Assembly: GCA_910583695.1 (NCBI GenBank)
Contig: CAJTZL010000029.1
Location: 1-33,859, forward strand
Length of the DNA stretch: 33,859 nt
Reading direction: 5' to 3'
From: an uncultured Oscillibacter sp.
GTDB taxonomy: Bacteria > Bacillota > Clostridia > Oscillospirales > Oscillospiraceae
Under the pieces are notes generated by a model. It saw only the letters and a list, made by a program, of their open reading frames with translations, was not told the DNA's origin and made no database searches. Of this stretch, positions 15,261 to 23,251 are shown in pieces. How positions within the stretch are numbered: the first letter of the stretch is position 1; every line of letters starts with the position of its first letter. The translations under genes were made by a program, and so were the position numbers.

Positions 15261-18200
15261 TCATTCCAGCAGCGGCTTCATCCGGTCCAGCTGCCGCAAA
15301 TCGCTTTCCAGGCACACGGAGGCGGAGAGGTTCGGATCGTACCGCAGCGCCGCCCCCTTGTCGGGGCTCAGGGGGAGAATCACCGCCTCGCTGAGGCGGG
15401 AGAGGGTCAGGTTCCGGGCAAAGCGCTCCCGGTAGGCCCGCTCCAGGGTCAGGAGAATCTCCCGGCTGTTCTCCATGCAGGTCCGGGAGAAGCGGAACAC
15501 CGCCTCCCGGCCGCTCTGCCGGTAGAACCGGGGGAAGGCGTAGGGCAGAATCAGGTTCACCGCCGGGGTCAGCCCCGGCACGGAGGGCGCCGCCTTGTCC
15601 ACGGCGTCCCCGCCGATGAAGGGGTACATGGTGGACTCCACAAACCAGGCCCGGAGGTCCGGGACAAAGTAGACGCTGTCCACCTTCCGCCCCCGGGCGG
15701 CCATCAGGTCCCTTCCCCGGCCGGAGAGGAGGCCCACCACGCAGCGGTCGATGTCCAGCTCCTCCCGCCGGAAGAGAGGGTCCAGGGCGCTGATGCGGTT
15801 GCCGGTGTGGAGCAGGTCGTCCACCAGCATGACGGGGCGGCGGAAGGAGCGAATGGTCCGAATCTGGCTCTCCAGGGGGGCGTAGCCCGGGAAGGGGGCA
15901 ATGGAGAAGGAGTGGAGGTCCGGGGCGAAGACCTTGTCCGTGTGGATGGTTTTGGTGACGGTGTTGGGCACGGCGTTGCCCCGGAGAATCTTGCCGAAGG
16001 GCACGCACATCTTGGGCCCCAGAATCCGGGGGGTCTGGGGCTCGGCGGGGACGCCGTTCTCCTCCGTCAGCTTCCGGACCAGCCGGTGGTAGATAACCTC
16101 CGCGTTGAGGGACAGCACCAGCGTCCCGGGGTACAGGCCGCACACCGCCTCCTGGAGGCGGAGATGGGCCGCCCCCATGGCGGAGAGCACCTGCCGGTCC
16201 GAGGCAAAGGGCTCTTTCAGCGTGGTGGGAATGTTCTGCACCAGCACCGCCGGGGAGCGCATGTCCACCAGCAGCAGGGGCCGGGGGGTCTCCGCCTCCG
16301 CCGGGAGGAAGCCCTGGCGGAGGAGCATCTCCAGCACCGCCGGGTCCGCGGGGCCCCACCAGACGGCGTAGCCGCAGTCCTCCTCCGCCGCCCGGGTCAG
16401 GGCCTCCGTCAGCAGAAGCTGCCCCGGGTCGTAGTTCCCCCCGGGGGTCCGGACGGTCCAAAGGCCCGTCAGCAGCTGGATGCGCCCCGCCGTCCGGGTG
16501 CGGACCAGATGGGCCAGCTCCTCGCTGCCGAAGGCGTCGTACAGCTCCCCGGAGTTCACCACCCGCCCCGTCAGGGCGCCCAGCACCCGGGACCGGGGGC
16601 CGCTCCGCCGGAGGAGGAAGACGCTGTCCCGGGGGTCCGGGGGCGGCAGGGGCCCCAGCTCCTCCCCCAGCTCCGCCCAGAGGGCGGGGTCCGGAGCGGC
16701 GATGCGGGCGAAGTCCAGGAGGCTGGCCCGGACCAGCTGCTTGTACTGGGGCTCCCGGAGGTAGAGGCCGTTGCGGTAGATGAGGTCCTGCACCGTGGGG
16801 TCCACCAGATTGGACACGTCCCGCCCCAGGTCGATGTTCTCCCGGATGCGGGTGGAGCTGATATCCTCCAGGTGGGTGGGCAGCTGGAGCTGAACCACCC
16901 GCCCGGTAATGCAGGAGAGGTCCGCCTCGATTTCCCGGCCCTCCGCGTCGCTGGAGCGGCGGAAGACAATGTGGTTCAGGGAGTGGACGGAGCCCTCCCG
17001 GGGCGGGGCCTTGTAGGAGGAGGCCCCCGCCACCACGTCGGACCCCACCACCAGATACAGCTCCCGGCCCTGAAAGACCTGCCGGAGGCGGAGGAGGTCC
17101 TCGGGTGTGGCCAGATTCACGGGGATGTCGTGGGGGAAGACGTACACGCCGAACTCGTCGGCCACGGACATGCTGACGATCTGCCGCCGGATCAGGGAGG
17201 GCTGGGCCTTCTTGGACCAGGAGAACTCGTCCACCGCCAGATACACCTCCATCCCCAGGTCCCGGATGGCGGTGACGATGCCCTTGTGGGAGAGGGAGAA
17301 GGGGTCGAAGGTGCCGGGGAAAAAGGCGGCGGCCTTGTCCCGCCACTCGAAGCGGAAGGGCCCGCTCTCAATGCGGTGCTTCACGGCGAAGCGGTAAATG
17401 TGGGAGAGGGCGGCGGCGGTGTGGAAGAAGGTCAGCTCGCCCCCCGGCTGCTCGCCGATGAGGAAGAGGAGCTTCTTGGCCGTCAGGGTGAAGAGGCCGG
17501 TCTTGTCCTCGTAGCTGAGGAAGTCCGAGGCGAACAGCCCCTCTCCCAGGACCCGCAGGGCCTCCTGCCGCACCGGCTCCATGCAGGAGGCAAGGCCCTT
17601 GAGGAGCAGGCCCGCCATGCGCTTGCGGCGGCGGTCCAGAATCTCCTCCGATTCCCGAAAGCGCTTCCCGTAGACCCGGTAGTGCTCCAGCAGGGACCCC
17701 ACGGTGCCCAGGGCCCCCGCCGCCACGCTGGCGCTGGAGGAGGAGAGGAAGCGGAGGAGCTCCTCCAGAATCTCGTCCAGCTCCCGGGGGGTGAGCCACA
17801 AAAGGAACTGGCCCAGATAGGGGGGAATGTACTGGGACAGCTCCGACTGCCCGGTTTCCAGGGCCTCGCACAGCTCCACGGCCACCTCGTTGCGCCGGGG
17901 GGGCGTCAGCAGGGGGGCCACGTCCAGCAGGGCGTTGCCCGCCAGACGCCGGACCACCACGTTTTCACTGACCTTCATGAGGTTGGAGAAGTGGGTTGCA
18001 ATGTGGAGGGCGGCGGCGGGCTCCCCCCGTCGGGCCTGATCCAGCAGATACTCCACGCCCACGGCCTTCAAAACCCAGGGCGTGGCGGTTTTCAGGTTGT
18101 CCAGGAAAACGCCGCTGGCGGCCTCCCCCTGGTCCAGCAGCAGCTGGTGGGCGGACACGTCCAGGCCCAGAAGCCGCCCCAGCCGGGACTGGAGGTACAA

Positions 18201-20054
18201 AAGGGGCGTGGAGGAGGAGCAGTCCGCCGTCTCCACGGCCCGGACGATGGCCTCCCGGGGCGCGGAATCCGGCCCCAGGACGGGCAGCAGGCGGCGGGCC
18301 AGGCGCATGGCGGCGGCCTTCTGGGGGGCCTCGCCGCGCTCCAGCCACCAGGCGGAAAAGACCGCCAGCCGGGCAACGTCCCGGGCGGCCACCCGCTCCA
18401 TGGGGAGGTTCAGCGCCGTGTTCAGCAGAGCGAAGGCCCCCTCCTCCGTCTCGGCGGCAGGGTCCTGGTAGTGCCGGAAGAGGAGCTCGGAGAAGCGGGG
18501 AAAGTCCCGGTCGGAGCAGCCGCCCAGCAGGGAGTCCGCCGCCGTCTTGGCCTGATAGCGGATCATGCTGATCTGCCGGGGGGTGAGGCGGCGGTCCGGG
18601 TGAATGAGCTTTTCCAGATACTCCGCCCAGAGCTCGAAGGGCCGCTCCTCCTGGGGGCTGGGGGCCGCGCCCCGGGGCAGCTCCTTCTTATAGCCGGAGA
18701 GGAACTTGGAGAGGATGCGCCCCATGAGCCCCGCCGCCTGACGGCGGATGTCCCCGTCGGGCTGGAGGAGGAGCTCGTAGAGGAACTCCAGGGTCTGCTC
18801 CTTCTGCTCCACGGTCCAATAGGTGAAGTACTCCCGGAAGACGGAGACGTAGGCCCGGATGCGCCCCGGGTCCTTCTCCCCCCGGGCGGCCTCCAGCGTG
18901 GCGACGAAGAGCCGCTCCCGGCTCAGCCGGTGCATGAGGCGGATGTTGTGGTCCACCGCCGTCTGCCGCAGGCCCAGCACCACCTCGTCCTCGTTCATGA
19001 GGGAGGGGTCCTTCCGGGGCAGGGGCGGGCCCCCGGCAGTTTCCAGGGTCACATCCGCGCCGAAGGTCCGCAGGTAGCCCTCAAAGTCCCGGAGCTTCAG
19101 GTACACATAGTCGTACCGGCGGCGCTTGGCGGCGTCCACGTTGTCCAGCTTGGAGAGGATCACGTCAAAGGCGTCCGCCAGGGAGTACAGCCGCGCCGCC
19201 TCCCCGCCGCCGGGGAGGCGCTCCTGCTTCACCCGGAAGTCCGCGTACACCAGCACCAGGGACTCGGAGGACAGGTTCTCCAGCTCCAGGTCCCAGACGG
19301 AGTGATTGGCGGCCACCCGGCCCAGAGCCCCCAGGCCCCGCCAGGAGAACCACTGGTCCGTGTAGTAGTAGTGGAGGTAGGGCACCCGCTCCCCGGGCTT
19401 GCAGCCGAACTTCCCGATGTCGTGTCCCGCGGCGGCGGCGGAGATGAGCCCCAGGTCGATCTTTCCGCCCCCGGCCTTGAAGGCCCGGGAGACCGTCATG
19501 GACACGTGGTGGACCCCGGCGATATGCTCGCAGGTGTGGAAGGGCGTGACCTCCCGGCCCAGGCGCAGGAGCTCGTAAACATACTCCTCCCGCCAGCGGC
19601 GGAGGAAGAGGCGGTAGTCCGCCGCCGCCGCGCTGGCCTTCAGCTCCTCCTCGGTGCAGAAGGCGAAGTCCAGCCAGAAGTCAAAGGGCAGGGCCTCCCG
19701 CTCCGCGTCGAAGAGGGTCCGCAGGAACTGGAGAAGGCACAGGGCCCCGTCCCGCTGAGCGGGGGTGTGGTCCGGGTCCACCTGGGGGTAGAGGAGGGAC
19801 ACCGCCGTCCGGTAGGCGCAAAGGGCCCAGCCCTCCTCCGGCTCCGGGGCCAAGCCGTCCAGGACGGGGCGGAAGGCCCCCAGGGCCTTCTCACAGGAAA
19901 TCCGCTCCTCAATGGGCAGCAGGGGGGCCAGCAAAGCGGGCCAGTCCAGGCCGCCGAAGGGGGCCTTTTTCCCTGGGAGGGCCAGCTTCTGCAAAAACGC
20001 CTCCTCCCGGAAGGCCTCCTCCATTGCCGCGTACAGGCTGTTGGTCTGTTCCAT
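15261..20054 (-). CDS. 1597-residue fusion: HD hydrolase, HEAT-like, NadD-like, GNAT-like, phosphoribosyltransferase
   Basis: Start ATG 20054 has GGAGGA upstream; the frame is open further 5' but without a site. Modules in order: (1) HD phosphohydrolase at about residues 165-290, with FHTCEHIAGVHH, AAAGHDIGKFG (HD near 210), NHSVW and YADFR giving His, His-Asp, His and Asp ligands. (2) An all-helical region at about 400-900 of HEAT/ARM character. (3) A nicotinate-nucleotide-adenylyltransferase-like domain from 911, with FFPGTFDPFSLSHKG and ISSTRIREN near 1065-1073; the HxGH signature reads SLSH, so only the last His (923) is kept. (4) A GNAT-like segment at about 1135-1250 (NYDPGQLLLTEALTRAAEE, LRQGF). 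(5) A type I phosphoribosyltransferase near 1380-1500 with the PRPP loop VMLVDDLLHTG (about 1409-1419). Cytoplasmic; no signal or membrane segment. Nucleotide or NAD salvage is suggested by the parts, not shown. Confidence 0.82.
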   Translation of the reverse strand: MEQTNSLYAAMEEAFREEAFLQKLALPGKKAPFGGLDWPALLAPLLPIEERISCEKALGAFRPVLDGLAPEPEEGWALCAYRTAVSLLYPQVDPDHTPAQRDGALCLLQFLRTLFDAEREALPFDFWLDFAFCTEEELKASAAAADYRLFLRRWREEYVYELLRLGREVTPFHTCEHIAGVHHVSMTVSRAFKAGGGKIDLGLISAAAAGHDIGKFGCKPGERVPYLHYYYTDQWFSWRGLGALGRVAANHSVWDLELENLSSESLVLVYADFRVKQERLPGGGEAARLYSLADAFDVILSKLDNVDAAKRRRYDYVYLKLRDFEGYLRTFGADVTLETAGGPPLPRKDPSLMNEDEVVLGLRQTAVDHNIRLMHRLSRERLFVATLEAARGEKDPGRIRAYVSVFREYFTYWTVEQKEQTLEFLYELLLQPDGDIRRQAAGLMGRILSKFLSGYKKELPRGAAPSPQEERPFELWAEYLEKLIHPDRRLTPRQISMIRYQAKTAADSLLGGCSDRDFPRFSELLFRHYQDPAAETEEGAFALLNTALNLPMERVAARDVARLAVFSAWWLERGEAPQKAAAMRLARRLLPVLGPDSAPREAIVRAVETADCSSSTPLLYLQSRLGRLLGLDVSAHQLLLDQGEAASGVFLDNLKTATPWVLKAVGVEYLLDQARRGEPAAALHIATHFSNLMKVSENVVVRRLAGNALLDVAPLLTPPRRNEVAVELCEALETGQSELSQYIPPYLGQFLLWLTPRELDEILEELLRFLSSSSASVAAGALGTVGSLLEHYRVYGKRFRESEEILDRRRKRMAGLLLKGLASCMEPVRQEALRVLGEGLFASDFLSYEDKTGLFTLTAKKLLFLIGEQPGGELTFFHTAAALSHIYRFAVKHRIESGPFRFEWRDKAAAFFPGTFDPFSLSHKGIVTAIRDLGMEVYLAVDEFSWSKKAQPSLIRRQIVSMSVADEFGVYVFPHDIPVNLATPEDLLRLRQVFQGRELYLVVGSDVVAGASSYKAPPREGSVHSLNHIVFRRSSDAEGREIEADLSCITGRVVQLQLPTHLEDISSTRIRENIDLGRDVSNLVDPTVQDLIYRNGLYLREPQYKQLVRASLLDFARIAAPDPALWAELGEELGPLPPPDPRDSVFLLRRSGPRSRVLGALTGRVVNSGELYDAFGSEELAHLVRTRTAGRIQLLTGLWTVRTPGGNYDPGQLLLTEALTRAAEEDCGYAVWWGPADPAVLEMLLRQGFLPAEAETPRPLLLVDMRSPAVLVQNIPTTLKEPFASDRQVLSAMGAAHLRLQEAVCGLYPGTLVLSLNAEVIYHRLVRKLTEENGVPAEPQTPRILGPKMCVPFGKILRGNAVPNTVTKTIHTDKVFAPDLHSFSIAPFPGYAPLESQIRTIRSFRRPVMLVDDLLHTGNRISALDPLFRREELDIDRCVVGLLSGRGRDLMAARGRKVDSVYFVPDLRAWFVESTMYPFIGGDAVDKAAPSVPGLTPAVNLILPYAFPRFYRQSGREAVFRFSRTCMENSREILLTLERAYRERFARNLTLSRLSEAVILPLSPDKGAALRYDPNLSASVCLESDLRQLDRMKPLLE

Positions 20055-20177
20055 GGGTTCCTCCGTTCCGCCCGGTGGGGCCGGTGGTTTTTGATAGGGA
20101 CAGTATACCGCAGTTGACCGCCGGGGGGAAGGGGGAAAATGAAAGCCGCCGCTCCTTTTTCCGCCCGGCGGGGCGGC

Positions 20178-20206
20178 TTGCGCCCGGAGGGACAATATGA
20201 TACAAT
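20178..20206 (+). promoter_or_regulatory. Promoter of the MBL-fold/DHFR-like operon
   Basis: TTGCGC (20178-20183) and TACAAT (20201-20206) have a 17-bp spacer, with GGGAGGA at 20227-20233. The divergent minus-strand gene has a TATACT-like -10 about 50 bp before its start but no clear -35. Confidence 0.65.
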
Positions 20207-20240
20207 CAACGGCGTATTTTATCCATGGGAGGATGAACGA

Positions 20241-20948
20241 ATGGACAAGTCCTATTGGCTGCTGGATCTGGCATACCCCTGGAACGGAACCGTACAGCAC
20301 CTGCATCCGGTGCTTCTGCCAGGAGACACGGACACGGTTCTGGTGGACTGCGGCTACCCCGGGTCCCTGGAACTGCTGGAGGCGGAGCTGTCCGCCCGGG
20401 GAGCCTCTCTGGCCCAAGTGACCAAGCTGGTCCTGACTCACCAGGACGACGACCACATGGGCGCGGCGGCGGAGCTCAAGGAGCGCTATCCCGCCCTGCA
20501 GATTCTGGCCTCCGAGACCGAGGCCCCTTATATTTCCGGAGAGCGGAAAAACCTCCGCCTCCGGCAGGCGGAGGAGATGCAGGAGCAGCTGCCGGAGGAC
20601 CAGAAGGAATTTGGCCTCCAGTTCTGCCGGCGGCTCCGCCGTGTGCCGCCGGTGGCCGTAGACAGGCCCCTCCACCCCGGAGAGCAATTCGGCTGGGGCG
20701 GCGGCTGTGAGATTCTGGGCACGCCGGGCCATACGCCGGGACACATCTCCATCCGGGCGCAAAACGGCGAATACCTGATTGCCGGAGATGCGGCGGTGGT
20801 GGAGGACGGCGCGCTGGCGGTGGCGAATCCGGAGTTCTGCCTGGACCTGAACGAGGCGGTCCGGTCCCTGGAGCAGCTGCGGGCGGCCTCCTGCCGCCGG
20901 TATCTCTGCTTCCACGGCGGCGCTTGGACGGGGAACGGCGAATGCTGA
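20241..20948 (+). CDS. MBL-fold metallo-hydrolase
   Basis: A 235-residue member of the metallo-beta-lactamase fold superfamily. ATG 20241 lies 7 bases after GGGAGGA; the longer open frame upstream crosses the promoter and is ignored. The metal motif reads THQDDDHMG (about residues 66-74), so the second His of HxHxDH is an Asp, as in some glyoxalase-II-like subfamilies. Other ligand regions are TPGHTPGHISI (about 160-170) and LIAGDAAV, and the end has RYLCFHGG. The substrate is not predictable. It is the first gene of a plus-strand pair with the DHFR-like gene, which starts 16 bases after this stop. Confidence 0.88.
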   Translation: MDKSYWLLDLAYPWNGTVQHLHPVLLPGDTDTVLVDCGYPGSLELLEAELSARGASLAQVTKLVLTHQDDDHMGAAAELKERYPALQILASETEAPYISGERKNLRLRQAEEMQEQLPEDQKEFGLQFCRRLRRVPPVAVDRPLHPGEQFGWGGGCEILGTPGHTPGHISIRAQNGEYLIAGDAAVVEDGALAVANPEFCLDLNEAVRSLEQLRAASCRRYLCFHGGAWTGNGEC

Positions 20949-20964
20949 GGAGGTGTCCGACACA

Positions 20965-21474
20965 ATGAGCGTCTATTTTTACGGCTGCGTCACCCTGGAC
21001 GGTTATCTGGCAGCCAAGGACCACGGGCTGGACTGGCTTCACCAGACGGGGACGGCGGAGGACACGGGCTATGAGGACTTTTACGCCCGGATGGACGTGA
21101 CCCTCATGGGACGGCGAACCTTCCGGGAGGTGGAGCGGCTGGGAAACCCGGCGGAGGTCTACCCTGCAACGGAAAATTACGTGTTTACCCACAGCCCCCT
21201 GCTTCAGGCAGGCTTCACCGCCGTCAGCGGCAGCCCGGCGGCCTTTGTGGAGCGGCTGGACCGGGCGAAAAACGTATGGGTGATCGGCGGGAACACAATC
21301 CTGGCCCCTTTGCTGGACCGGGATTTGGTGGACCACCTGATCATCCAGGTGGCCCCGGTGCTGCTGGGGAAGGGGATTCCCCTCTTCACCCAGGGGGAAG
21401 CCCTCCGGCGCTTCCGGCTGGATGCGGTGAAGCAGTACGGTCCGTTCGCAGAGCTGGTTTACGGCAGGCTGTAA
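20965..21474 (+). CDS. Dihydrofolate-reductase/RibD-like family protein
   Basis: A 169-residue protein of the broad DHFR/RibD C-terminal fold. ATG 20965 follows GAGGAGG; the GTG at 20953 lies within that site and is not used. Family signs are SVYFYGCVTLDGYLAAKDHG (the substrate and NADPH entry strand), VTLMGRRTFREVE, VWVIGGNTILAPLLDRDLVD (the GG dinucleotide loop) and APVLLGKGIPLF. It probably reduces a pterin or pyrimidine-like substrate with NADPH; most members are uncharacterised and are not the essential folate enzyme. A strong terminator follows. Confidence 0.88.
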   Translation: MSVYFYGCVTLDGYLAAKDHGLDWLHQTGTAEDTGYEDFYARMDVTLMGRRTFREVERLGNPAEVYPATENYVFTHSPLLQAGFTAVSGSPAAFVERLDRAKNVWVIGGNTILAPLLDRDLVDHLIIQVAPVLLGKGIPLFTQGEALRRFRLDAVKQYGPFAELVYGRL

Positions 21475-21498
21475 TCCGCCGCCGGGGGCTTAGGAAGA

Positions 21499-21532
21499 AA
21501 ACCGCGCCGCCTTCAGAGCGGCGCGGTTTCTT
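21499..21532. terminator. Bidirectional terminator between convergent genes
   Basis: Perfect 12-bp arms (AAACCGCGCCGC 21499-21510, GCGGCGCGGTTT 21518-21529) have loop CTTCAGA. TTTCTT follows on the plus strand, and a TTTCTTCC run occupies the minus-strand side. Confidence 0.9.
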
Positions 21533-22235
21533 AATAGCGGTTGCGAATCACGTCCCGGCAGCTCCTGTCCTCCAGGTCCACAAAACGCACAAACAGGGAG
21601 ACCTTATTCTCCGGGTTCAGCGCCTCCCACACGTGCTCCGCCAGAGCCTCCGGCGTCTCCGCGTCCAGAACGACCCGCTCCGGGTCCCCCTCGAAGGAGG
21701 GCAGGGGATTCCCGTCTCCCAGGTAGGTGTGGATGAAGCGGCCCTCCCCGGCAGGGGGTTCGTCGTAGTGGTAGAAGTACCGGCAGCAGCTGTCCGGATT
21801 TCCCTCGGCGCTTTTCAAAATGGAGAGCTGGAAGCTGCCGTCGGGACTTAAAAGGCCGGAGATGCGGGGGGTCCAGTTGGGCCCGTCGGGCTCGAAGGTT
21901 CTGGTTTTCAGAGCCTCGGCAAAGGTTCGGCCCTCCAGGAGATAATCCCGCACCGTGTCCGTCTGGTCCCCGTTGGTGACGATCAGCCCCGCGCCCGCCT
22001 TCCGGACCGGGTGGTAGATGATGAGGCTGGGGTCCGTCATTTTGGACGGGTCGTGGGCCTCCGTGCGGATGCCGTCCTCCGTGGGCGTGAAAACCCGGTT
22101 CCGGGAGTTTTCGCTGCGGCCCATGATGAAGTACACGGCGATGGCGCTCTTGCCGTCCGCGCTCTTTCCCAGGACGATGCCCCGCCCGGGGTAGGGATTT
22201 CCTCTCAGCAGATCTAAGAGATTTCGCTTTTCCAT
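21531..22235 (-). CDS. purO: IMP cyclohydrolase, PurO-type
   Basis: A 234-residue protein similar to the PurO-type IMP cyclohydrolase family, which closes FAICAR to IMP in the last step of de novo purine synthesis. ATG 22235 has GGAGGA upstream. Conserved stretches are NPYPGRGIVLGKSADGKSAI, VYFIMGRSENSRNRVF, DPSLIIYHPVR, GLIVTNGDQTDTV (matching the VVSNGTHTD segment of archaeal PurO) and WTPRISGLL. PurO was first described in archaea; most bacteria use the PurH C-terminal domain instead, and several Clostridia carry PurO-like proteins. It is the last gene of the minus-strand pyr-linked run, 23 bases after the metallopeptidase gene. The name rests on family similarity. Confidence 0.8.
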   Translation of the reverse strand: MEKRNLLDLLRGNPYPGRGIVLGKSADGKSAIAVYFIMGRSENSRNRVFTPTEDGIRTEAHDPSKMTDPSLIIYHPVRKAGAGLIVTNGDQTDTVRDYLLEGRTFAEALKTRTFEPDGPNWTPRISGLLSPDGSFQLSILKSAEGNPDSCCRYFYHYDEPPAGEGRFIHTYLGDGNPLPSFEGDPERVVLDAETPEALAEHVWEALNPENKVSLFVRFVDLEDRSCRDVIRNRY

Positions 22236-22258
22236 ATCCGTCCTCCGTATCAAAAATT

Positions 22259-22780
22259 TCAGTTCAAAAAGAGCAGCTTTTTCCGCTCCCGCCAGTCGGG
22301 GAGATACCGCTCCAGCAGCGCATAAAACCCCGGCCCGTGGTTCTTCTCCCGGATGTGGCAGAGCTCGTGGACCACCACCAGCTCCACGGCCTCCTCCGGG
22401 CAGTTCATCAAAAAGCAGGAGAAGCACAGGCTGTTTTTCGCCGAGCAGCTGCCGTAGCGCTTCCGGGCCGCCGTCACCCGGAAGCCGGCGGGGGCCACGC
22501 CCATTTTTTCGCTCCACCGGGCGATTGTTTCCGGCAGCTCCCGCCGGGCCCGGGCCTTCAGGTCCTCGATTTCCGCCGCCGTGGGGGCGGGCGGGCGTCG
22601 GGCGGCCCGTTCCCGTTGGAGCGCCAGGTGCTTTTCAATCCAGGCGGCGTGGGCCGTCACAAAGGCGTCAATCCGCGCCCGGGCGCAGCGCAGGGGGGCC
22701 CGGACCAGCAGCCGCCCGTCCGCCGTGACCTCCAGGGCCAGGGTCTTCCGCCGGGAGCGGATCAGTTCATAGGCTTCCAT
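22259..22780 (-). CDS. YgjP-like (M48/DUF45) zinc metallopeptidase domain protein
   Basis: A 173-residue protein with the zinc site H138-E-L-C-H142 (VVVHELCHIREKNHGPGFY), the third ligand probably His149, and the C-terminal family ending LPDWRERKKLL. The N-terminal part has the usual IRSRRKTLALEVTADGRLLV strand pattern and RKRYGSCSAKNSLCFSC. No signal peptide, so cytoplasmic. Start ATG 22780 with AGGAAGGAA. These proteins (YgjP, WLM/SprT neighbours) are presumed proteases of unknown substrate. It lies 21 bases after pyrI, so it should be cotranscribed with pyrBI, although no pyrimidine role is known. Confidence 0.87.
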   Translation of the reverse strand: MEAYELIRSRRKTLALEVTADGRLLVRAPLRCARARIDAFVTAHAAWIEKHLALQRERAARRPPAPTAAEIEDLKARARRELPETIARWSEKMGVAPAGFRVTAARKRYGSCSAKNSLCFSCFLMNCPEEAVELVVVHELCHIREKNHGPGFYALLERYLPDWRERKKLLFLN

Positions 22781-22801
22781 GTTCCTTCCTCGCCTCCGGT
22801 G

Positions 22802-23233
22802 TCAGACGCCCTTTTTCTTCCCCTTGGCGGTGTCGCAGTAGGCGCAGCGGTAGACGTGCCGCTCCGGGTCACTGAGGAGGAAAACGGCGTCCAGCTGGGG
22901 CTCCGCCACGGTGATGCACCGGGGATTCTTGCACCGGATGATGTTCACCAGCTTCTTGGGGGGCTCCAGGCGGCGCTTGTCCACCCGGACCCCGTCCCGG
23001 ATGATGTTGACGGTGATTTTGTCGTCGATATAGCCCAGTACGTCCACATCCACGTCCAGGGGGGAGTCGATTTTGATGATGTCCTTTTTCCCCATCCGGC
23101 CGGAGCGGACGTTTTTGATGATGGCCACGGAGCAGTCCAGCCGGTCCAGGTGGAGGTACTTGTAGATGTCCATGCTCTTGCCTGCCTGAATATGGTCCAG
23201 GACCACGCCGTTTTGGATGCTGTCAATGTTCAT
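22802..23233 (-). CDS. pyrI: Aspartate carbamoyltransferase regulatory subunit
   Basis: A 143-residue regulatory chain that binds CTP/ATP and couples with PyrB catalytic trimers, giving feedback control of pyrimidine synthesis. The N-terminal nucleotide-binding domain has GVVLDHIQAGKSMDIYKYL. The C-terminal zinc domain has the four ligands Cys101, Cys106 (CKNPRC), Cys130 and Cys133 (CAYC). The short length, as in several Clostridia, comes from a trimmed N-terminus. It starts with ATG 23233 after GGGAGGA, 18 bases downstream of pyrB. Its presence implies an allosteric enzyme of the E. coli type rather than the unregulated Bacillus PyrB. Confidence 0.96.
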   Translation of the reverse strand: MNIDSIQNGVVLDHIQAGKSMDIYKYLHLDRLDCSVAIIKNVRSGRMGKKDIIKIDSPLDVDVDVLGYIDDKITVNIIRDGVRVDKRRLEPPKKLVNIIRCKNPRCITVAEPQLDAVFLLSDPERHVYRCAYCDTAKGKKKGV

Positions 23234-23251
23234 AGAGTCCTCCCTTTTCCT

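Noticed and set aside
9968..15394. 1808-codon open frame on the plus strand
   Set aside because: It is antisense to hscC, the second SLH gene, the flavoprotein and the dehydrogenase-like gene, all with recognisable domains. Its translation is Gly/Pro/His/Val-rich low-complexity text typical of GC-rich shadow frames, with no ribosome-binding site.
15222..20117. 1631-codon open frame on the plus strand
   Set aside because: It is exactly antisense to the 1597-residue fusion gene, which has clear catalytic motifs. The shadow frame has none and arises from GC-rich codon bias.
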